NCBI GenBank assembly: GCA_016703105.1
Contig: JADJCS010000002.1
Span: forward strand, 372,001-436,000
From: Flavobacteriales bacterium
GTDB taxonomy: Bacteria; Bacteroidota; Bacteroidia; Flavobacteriales_F; PHOS-HE28
Direction of reading: 5' to 3'
DNA length: 64,000 bases
The notes beneath the pieces were generated by a model. It saw nothing but the letters and a program-made list of their open reading frames with translations, did not search any database and had not been told where the DNA came from. Position 1 is the first letter of the stretch; each line of letters starts with the position of its first letter. Both the position numbers and the translations under genes were made by a program. Below are positions 57,196 through 64,000 of this stretch, one piece after another.

Positions 57196-57520
57196 TTGTC
57201 GGAAGTGAAGGTCTTAACCTCCGGACCATACTATTTGCAAGGACCGTGCCCCACGCGTCATCCACGCCCAACCTCAGCAGCGAACCCTCACTGCGAATGC
57301 TAAAGGAGGGGATCAAGGGGTGGTTTCGAATTGTTTTCAGAACGTCGGCTCGGCCCCACGCACTGTCGTGGATGTTCGCCTTCGGATCTATGATCCGGAC
57401 CACCCCCGAGTTGTGATCCACCTCTTGCGTAAATACTCGCCCGCGTTCACAACGCCCAGGAAGGCATGATCGGTGCTCGGCAAGAACACAGCGCCGTATC
57501 TTCAACACCAATAACCCGCC
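57196..57520. other. 325-bp gap with repeat B
   Basis: No gene seen; contains repeat B copy 2 at 57303-57353. Confidence 0.4.
57303..57353. repeat. repeat B, copy 2
   Basis: AAGGAGGGG, AGGGGTGGTTTCG and GTTTTCAGAAC blocks shared with 31937-31986. Confidence 0.5.
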
Positions 57521-57742
57521 ATGGCAACCCTCAACGAGAACAGCGATCCCCTGAGCCCCGCCTATCCTTCTGGCGGCCCGAACGTGGAACCACCGAAGGG
57601 CAAGGGTGGCCTGGCCGGCCGGTCCAACATCACGGTGCTGGTCATCATCGGGGTGGTGGTGCTGGCGGCCATGCTCTACCTGGCGCGGGAGAAAGAAGGT
57701 ACGGCCCCGGCGCCTGCGGCGAAGGAGATCAAGCCGGAGTGA
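57521..57742 (+). CDS. small single-pass membrane protein
   Basis: 73 aa. Polar N-terminus, one clear membrane helix (ITVLVIIGVVVLAAMLYLA), short Ala/Pro-Lys-Glu C-terminus. No family known to me. Its short size and position near mobile-looking sequence give no function. Confidence 0.6.
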   Translation: MATLNENSDPLSPAYPSGGPNVEPPKGKGGLAGRSNITVLVIIGVVVLAAMLYLAREKEGTAPAPAAKEIKPE

Positions 57743-58040
57743 GGTGTAGCGTCTATAAGTCCCCTCATGTGCGGCATTTAGCGGCAGCGGACTTACGCGT
57801 TCGCGACTCTACACTTGCTGCGATAGATCCACTGAAGAGGACTGAGCAGGAAGGCAGGTGACCCATCGTTCGCGATAGGAGCGAGTCCTATGAATCCTTA
57901 TTGGTACCTGTCTTCCACTCCGGGTCGGAGGCTCAGATAGAATTTCAGGCAGTCAGGCCTAATAGAGTCATCACATACGGCCCTTCGCTCAGTCCCTCCA
58001 GGATCATTGGTGTAACTCAAAACTACGAGGACATGGACCT
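57743..58040. other. 298-bp region ahead of IS110 tnpA (repeat A2, possible bridge RNA)
   Basis: Begins with repeat A copy 2 (57757-57798), followed by short hairpins: ATAGGA-GCGAG-TCCTAT (57875-57891) and CTCC-GGGTC-GGAG (57918-57930). In IS110-group elements the left end carries a bridge RNA; this interval is where one would lie. No gene seen. Confidence 0.4.
57757..57798. repeat. repeat A, copy 2
   Basis: 38 of 42 positions match copy 1 at 31855-31896. Confidence 0.6.
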
Positions 58041-59028
58041 ATGTATCGGATCGATGTGAGTAAAGCCCACCTGGACCTAGCCTGATGAACGCATCCGGAG
58101 CCGTTTTGGGGACCGAGCGGATCACCATGAAAGCAAGGCGATCAGAGCATTGCTGAAGCGATGGCACAAGCAGTTCGGGTGACCAAGGCCAATGCGCTGT
58201 TCTGCCTGGAACCTACGGGGCACTATGGGTACCTGCTGGTGGAAGAACTCATGCGGCCGGTCTGCCGACCTGGCTGGCACATCCGCTGGACATCAAGCAC
58301 AGCATCGGAAGCACACGGGGTAAGAACGATCGGATCGATGCCCAGCGCATTGCCGATTATGCCCGTAGGCACCGACAAAGCCCGATTGCTGGGGCCTGGT
58401 TCTTTGCGCATGAACAAGCTCAAGCAGCTGCTTACGTGCCGACGTCAACTGGTGACGGACAAACGCCGCCATCAGGTGAGGATCAAAGACCTGAACCGCC
58501 ATGTGGACGATCGCTCCGAGCTTTGTTCGATCGTCTGAGCCAAGAGCGGATCGAACAGATCGACACGCAACTGGAGAAGATCGAAGCCGCAATTGTGGAC
58601 CACATCCATGCCGATCCACGGCTACGCGAGCAGTATGTGCTGCTCCTTAGCGTGGATGGCGTGGGACCCGTATTGGCAGCGCACTCCTGCATGCACCGAA
58701 GGCTTTACACGCTTTGCTCCGCCCGCCGCTTAGCCTGTCAGGCTGGTGTGGCTCCCACGAGCACTCTTCGGGCTCCAGCATCCATGGTCGCACACGCGTA
58801 TCTCCACAAGCCGACCGCGTGCTGAAAACGCTGCTGCATATGGCAGCACTCGGTGTGATAGCTCGTGCTGGTGAGCTCCAGGACTATTACAAACGAAAGC
58901 GTGCTGAAGGCAAGGCCCCTATGCTGGTGATCAACGCTGTGCGCTGCAAGATCCTACATCGCCTGTTCGCAGTGGTCCAACGAGGTACCCCATTTGTCCG
59001 GACCCCACTTGCACAGGTCATAGAATAA
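58041..59028 (+). pseudogene. IS110-family (DEDD) transposase remnant
   Basis: The ATG at 58041 gives MYRIDVSKAHLDLA, then a stop at 58083-58085. In other frames follow ALLKRWHKQF, VTKANALFCLEPTGHYGYLL, DRIDAQRIADYARRHR, the C-terminal SVDGVGPVLAA and HMAALGVIARAGELQDYYKR-like tail of IS110/IS116/IS902 transposases. The D-E-D acidic residues and a Ser-rich C-terminal loop (EHSSGSSIHGRTRVSP) are all visible but in different frames, so the element is inactive as given. Confidence 0.8.
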
Positions 59029-59040
59029 GGATCCCGAGTC

Positions 59041-59068
59041 TTCGAGGGTCCGAAGCGATCTTTAATTG
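59041..59068. repeat. repeat C, copy 2
   Basis: 28 bp identical to 54618-54645, starting just after the IS110 remnant's 3' end. Confidence 0.65.
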
Positions 59069-59178
59069 TGCGCTGGCCCACGTGTCCGCGAACTCGGATC
59101 CACGAACAACGGCCAACGAACAACGATGCCCGTTGCCGAACATTCTCCATTTGGGGTTCGCGGCTTAGATCACTACCC

Positions 59179-61723
59179 TTAATAGACCACCAATCGTTGT
59201 GTTCGTTGAACGCCATTTTGCGCCACGCACACCGTATAGAAGCCCTGGTCAAGTTGCGCGACGTCCAACAGCATTGCATCGGTCGCAGTAGCTAGCTCCT
59301 GGACCACACGACCGGATGCATCCAAGACCATGATGCGTGCCGGGGCATTGGAGTACAGGCGTACGAGGCATGTTCCGCTCGTTGGGTTCGGGCTCAGATG
59401 AAATGATCCTGCTTCTTCCGTTCCGCTTGCCATGCCCACACATATCTCGATAGTGACCTCCACAGTGGTATCGCTCTTGCACGGTGTGCCTGGAACGCTT
59501 ACGGTGTAGGTCACTAGCACCGTATCGATTCCATAGAGCTGTGGGTCAAACTCACTTGCGGGATCGGAAAGACCATCGTCCGTAATGCTGTACTGTCCTC
59601 CCAGCGGTATCCCACCAGTAAGGGCGACTGCGGTCGAGCAGACGGGAAGAACTCGCCGAATGGAAGCGTGAGTGTCACGTCCGGCACCTCTACCACTTCG
59701 ATCGACTCGGTCAACACCGTGACGCAGCTGTTCGTGTCCGTGACAGTAAAACTGAAAGCGTGCGAGCCGGTTGCGAGCTGGATGGGCTGCACGGTGCCTA
59801 GTTCCGTGGCACTTCCGCTGGCCACGCCGCCATAGTCGCCCGGCATATCGGCGAGGATATCACCGGTACTATCGCCTTCGCAGAACTGGAGGCTGGACAG
59901 AATGTGCGGATCGGGCGGATCTACCACCGTGACAACTATCGAGTCGTTCGCTGGGCAATCCATCGGCCCTACCGCACTGCCATGGAACACATAGGTGCCT
60001 GAGGGTGCCCAGGATAGAAGAAGCCATCCACCAGATAGTTGGCCCAAAAGTGAATGGAGTCCAGGGGGCCGCTCAAGTCCACGCCGCCCATCGCAGGTCC
60101 GCTGACCGTCAATTCCAGCGTGTCGCCGTTCGAGCACAAGACCCGATCCGGCCCCATGTTCATGAACAAACAGTTCGGGAGTAGGAATTGGGACGGGTGC
60201 TCGAAATCGCAAAAGCCACCGTTCGCAGCGGTGAACGTGTAGCCCAGATAGAAGTAGCTCAGGCGGACATCACAAGACCGATCCACAAAGCCTGTGGAGT
60301 CCGCCAGGCCGTACCAAACCCCTGGTGATGGAGAAGCGGCCAGTTGCACAGCTGAAGTATCACAATCGGCCAATAGGTCGCCGCTCACCACCGTGACCGT
60401 CGGCGTCGCGATCGCGGTAATCGGCTGGGTCGCGCTCATGGGGCAACCCGTGGCGGTATCCGTAACGGTGTATGTCAGATCGAAGGTGCCGAGGTTCGGG
60501 GTATAGGTGTTCGCGGCCACCCCAGCGCCGGACCATGTTCCTCCGGAGGGCACAGCATGACCAAGCGGATAGGGATCTCCATTCATGCAGAGGGTGTCGA
60601 AGGGGGTGAGCGAAACTGAATCGAGGAGCTGTTGTGGGAGGATATCGGGGAACCACCAGATCAATGCAGTATCCCGGTCCGCAATGATCAGATCGTTTGA
60701 ACCATCACCGTTGAGATCGGCGGCGCTTAAGTGGACCGAATTGATTGTATCCATTAGCGCCAATTCCTGGACGAAGGTGCCCAAGAAGTCGGCATAGGCT
60801 GACCATTTGATCGAACCACCCCACGGCCAACTATGCCACAGTATGCTGGCCCCACTTCCGCAGCCAAGTGGCCCAGCCCACCAAGTGCCATAGGTAAATG
60901 TCTCCTCCTCAACCTCCACATGGTCAAAAGCACCCCATGCACCATCCTCCACAACACGATTGCGAAGCCATTACATCCTGTTGCCCAGCATCTACCAGAT
61001 CCAAAATCACCGTCGCCATCAACATCGAGCAGCAATGGACCCGTTCCTAAGTCCTGAAATTGCATCCATCCGGTGGCGATCTGCTCCACCGTCCAACTGG
61101 TTCCCGTTCCCGTCAGGTCAGGCCCGGCGCTTACGAAGCCGTTCCAATTGATGGACAACTGATCCTCATCGCCATCAAGGTCCAGATCGCCAGCAAGCAA
61201 CACGGACGATGGAGGGCCTCCGAGATGGAGCACCGAGTCGTGGACAGGAAAGCTTCCCGCATCATTGAAGTAGGTGTGCACGTGGTTCCCAAAAGCCGTG
61301 AACAGCACATCTGCCTCCGTGTCACCGTTCATGTCGTGGCACCGTAAGGCACCATTTTCGGCCCATGCGACCTGAGGTGGCATACCGATGGCGAGGATAA
61401 GATCGAGATCGCCGTCCCCATCCAAGTCCCCCAGGTCGAACTCATGGAGCGGGTCGTTCACAAATAGCGTATCCACCGGGGCGAAGCTGCCTGCACCGTT
61501 CACGTTCTCGCTCCAGATGATCGCGGCGGCATCCCGCATGACGAGATCCAGATCACCATCCCCGTCCAGATCAGCGGACTTCACTTGATGGCTGCCTTCG
61601 ACAGCAGGACTTCGTTGGTGATGAGTTGGCCAGAACCGAGTGGGCTATGCTTTGAGAAACGATCAAGGAGCCCACAAGAGCAAGATGCGTGGATAGGAAT
61701 CTCAGGTAGGGCGTTAGAAGCAT
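59179..61723 (-). pseudogene. large FG-GAP/VCBS T9SS protein broken by several frameshifts
   Basis: Starts at the ATG ending at 61723 with signal peptide MLLTPYLRFLSTHLALVGSL. FG-GAP repeats follow (KSADLDGDGDLDLVM, DLGDLDGDGDLDLILA) and a later copy (DLNGDGSNDLIIADRD), then Ig/PKD-like segments (GTWSGAGVAANTYTPNLGT) and a T9SS type A tail (FHLSPNPTSGTCLVRLYSN ... VYTVCVAQNGVQ-like) ending at 59179. Frames change near 61620, at AAAA 61003-61006, near 60950, near 60000 and near 59517. Probable surface adhesin; decayed or error-prone. Confidence 0.75.
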
Positions 61724-61982
61724 GAATGTAGGAGGATCGAACCGCTCCACAAGGCTCTGCACATGTTCGGGGCCATTGATCGCGTGGTTGGAGGAGAATG
61801 CGGTCCTTCGCCGATCGACGACTAGGTGCGGGTCCCAGCGCCATGTGTCCATTTGGTCCAGCAGTTGATCCACCATCCCTTCGATCATCTGACCCGAACG
61901 TTCGATCGGGCTGGTAACAGTGAATTGGACAGGTCACTTTTGGTCCAAGGCCTGCGGGCCATGCCACAAAACCACGGACACC

Positions 61983-62717
61983 ATGAGAACCTCCATCCTC
62001 TTCGTCTTCCTGCTCACCATCACCGCCTCTTGGGCGCAATCCGGCCTTGGGGTCAAGGCGGGTGGCAACTACAGCTTCCTATCCATGATGAAGGGCAAAG
62101 ACTGGCCCTCGAACGCAGCCTTTGACTACGTCAATGATCACGTACTACGAAGGACCCTAGCTTTCAGTTGGGGATATACGGCTCGGATCCAACTTGCGAA
62201 ATGGTTGGACCTGAGCCCGGAACTCTTTTGCAGCAGGACACTGAACATGGATCGGACCGGTGAAACCAACTACCAGGACCAGGCCGGTAACCACATCAAC
62301 TGGCGGAGCGAAGCGAGTTCCACCGTGACCATGCGCTATGTGGAGTTACCAGTGCTGCTCGGCTTCAAAATGCCGTTCGGGTTGCGCGTAGAGATGGGAC
62401 CAGTAGGTTCCGCGATGGTCCATTACTCCTCGGCCTACGAATCGAAGTCCACCTGGTACACCAATGGGGCGTGGACCGGATCCGACGAGGACAAAGACAA
62501 GGTCGATGGCGATGCCGAAAAGGGCGGGTTCAATCTCTTCGAATTCGCCGTGGCCGGCGGATTGAACTATGAGCTGCGCAACGGTTTGAACTTCGGCGCG
62601 CGCTACCAGCGCGGGCTCACCACCGTAACCGAGGACTCGGACCTGGTTGAGTACTACTACAACTTGGTCCAGCTATCGTTGGGGTTTACGTTCCTGGGGA
62701 AACGCGGGGCGGAGTAA
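61983..62717 (+). CDS. outer-membrane beta-barrel (OMP_b-brl_2-like) protein
   Basis: 244 aa. Signal MRTSILFVFLLTITASWAQS, then strands SGLGVKAGGNYSFLSMM, YVELPVLLGFKMPFGLRVEM, GGLNYELRNGLNFGARYQRG, ending LVQLSLGFTFLGKR. Fits the small outer-membrane barrel group of Bacteroidota. Function unknown. Confidence 0.8.
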   Translation: MRTSILFVFLLTITASWAQSGLGVKAGGNYSFLSMMKGKDWPSNAAFDYVNDHVLRRTLAFSWGYTARIQLAKWLDLSPELFCSRTLNMDRTGETNYQDQAGNHINWRSEASSTVTMRYVELPVLLGFKMPFGLRVEMGPVGSAMVHYSSAYESKSTWYTNGAWTGSDEDKDKVDGDAEKGGFNLFEFAVAGGLNYELRNGLNFGARYQRGLTTVTEDSDLVEYYYNLVQLSLGFTFLGKRGAE

Positions 62718-62899
62718 CTGTGTTGATGTAAGATGCGATAGTGAAAGTATCCGCGAACGAACCAAAATGAGTTTATGATGGCGCCGACCAACCGCAACTC
62801 AGCCGCAGCATACGCCAAGCCGGAAAGAACTACGTACGGTGGTGTGGCTCTCTGGTTCGGGGCGCTGATCAACTGGCGGACTCGATTCTCTGCTCAACG

Positions 62900-64000
62900 A
62901 TGTTGGCATCATCGCAAATGCGCGGACAGGCCAACGTTACTGTGGCCTCGAACAATCTGCCGCCATACTGCGAGCAGGAGATCATCACACTGGTGGTGAC
63001 CAGTGGCGTGTGGGCCGGGCAACCCAGCGCAGTGGTCCGTGACCAATGGCACAGATACCTTCACTGGACCCAGCGTTGCGCCCAACTACTGTGAGTTCAC
63101 AATGCTTTACGGTGTTGGTTGCTGGGATGTGACGGTAACGGTCGCAGGAACCACCTATCCTGTGTTCGTTGACCTTTTCTGTGTGCATCCATTCCCAGTT
63201 GCCGGTTTCTCGGTCTCCGACACAACCATTTGCGAAGGAGGTTGCGTGCAGTTCACTGATACAAGTACTCCGGCCGGGCAGATCGATCAATGGTTCTGGA
63301 CCAACCTGGCTTCGGCGTGTCCGGATTCAGCTGACCTTGCAGTTCCGACTTTCACATGCTGCATCGCTAATTATGGAACGTATTACCCGGAGCTCACCGT
63401 GGTCGATGTGAACGGCTGTCCGAGTGACATGGTCAATGGCCCAGCTATCACGGTGAGCGAAGACTATCCCACAGCGGCGTTCAACCCGGTGACCCTATTG
63501 GATTGCCCGGTACCGATGGATATAGTACTGAACAGCAGTTCTACAGGAGGCGGTGGGGGATCCATTACGGTCAACTCATGGACACTGGTCGATCTTGGCA
63601 CTTGGAACACCGTCAGTACCGGCTCCACATCGGGAATGACCTGCACAGGTCTCCCAGCCGGCGATTACGAGGCCTGCTTGACGGTGGAGAACGCGGCAGG
63701 ATGCAGTGCTGACGTTTGCCACCCCGTTACCCTTTTCACTGAACCCGACCTCGCGATCACCGTATCGCCATCTCCTACTTGTGCCGGTGTCCCGGTCACG
63801 TTCTCAGCGCTGGGTACCACACCGGCATCACCCGGTTTGGTGAAATGGGACATCGATTGCAATGGTGTGGATGGTATCGGGATGAACTGGTCGCATGCCT
63901 TCCAATTGGCGGGCATATACAACGTGTGCGTGCATATCGAGTACACCACCACATGCTTCAAGGATACCATGTTCATCGTCGAGGTGCTCGCACCGCTCGT
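62900..64000 (+). CDS. PKD-type surface protein, partial, one frameshift
   Basis: Runs off the window end. The ATG at 62900 reads SQMRGQANVTVASNNLPPYC, then a frame change at GGG 63017-63019 (one extra G) to NPAQWSVTNGTDTFTGPS, continuing unbroken to 64000. Two or more PKD/Ig-like domains (AGFSVSDTTICEGGCVQF, TCAGVPVTFSALGTT). The N-terminus is uncertain; a signal peptide is not clear. Likely a gliding or adhesion protein. Confidence 0.6.

Noticed and set aside
57757..57891. A CRISPR-like array from repeat A and nearby hairpins
   Set aside because: Only one copy of each element here, no regular spacing, no cas gene.

Overview
The window looks like a GC-rich member of the Bacteroidota, probably Flavobacteriales-like. 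The reasons are several secreted proteins with type IX secretion (T9SS)-style C-termini, a bacillithiol-type glycosyltransferase (BshA), a Bacteroidota phosphosulfolactate synthase (ComA), FTCD/HutI histidine-degradation enzymes, and repeated TAnnTTTG promoter boxes just upstream of start codons. This placement comes from protein content and motifs, not from a rRNA gene; none is present.

Layout. 0-5 kb: mutL (-) and a secreted GH3/beta-lactamase-like fusion (+). 5-12 kb: a secreted hypothetical (-), pyrR-pyrB, a STAS protein, a T9SS protein, rnz, a LuxR-type response regulator and an N-acetylglucosamine-kinase-like gene. 12-19 kb: a membrane-anchored patatin (-), ftcD (-), a secreted hypothetical, a CPBP protease and hutI (-). 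19-25 kb: bshA, a frameshifted small membrane gene, a CaiB-type CoA transferase, tRNA-Leu(GAG), tRNA-Lys(TTT), an acyltransferase-like protein, aroK and a phosphoribosyltransferase. 25-32 kb (all -): DUF1801, a methyltransferase, a SIMPL-like protein, rlmD, an FkbM methyltransferase, an adenylating enzyme and a carboxypeptidase-regulatory-like protein. 32-42 kb: a T9SS protein, a low-GC TIR-like gene (probable anti-phage effector) split by a -1 frameshift at A AAA AAG, a GDPD/M23 overlapping pair (-), then coiled-coil/zapA/rny, a methyltransferase and a sugar-nucleotide epimerase. 42-51 kb: an outer-membrane barrel, an Rrf2 regulator with a 23-bp palindrome in front of an SLC13 permease, a frameshifted integral-membrane glycosyltransferase, a WD40 protein carrying an in-frame palindromic insertion, a conserved unknown, a rhodanese, comA and a frameshifted TPR gene. 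51-64 kb is an accessory stretch: T9SS-type genes (several broken), a Gly/Tyr/Trp-rich protein, a decayed IS110-family element, a large FG-GAP protein broken by several frameshifts, an outer-membrane barrel, and a PKD-type adhesin-like ORF running off the end.

Themes. Housekeeping: nucleotide synthesis (pyrR/pyrB), RNA processing (rnz, rny, rlmD), repair (mutL), division (zapA) and cell wall (GH3, GlcNAc kinase, M23). Small homopolymer indels break many right-hand genes. They may be sequencing or assembly errors or real decay, and the sequence alone cannot decide which. The most interesting candidates are the TIR-like gene with its slippery heptamer, the IS110 remnant with a possible bridge-RNA region, and the palindromic insert inside the WD40 gene.
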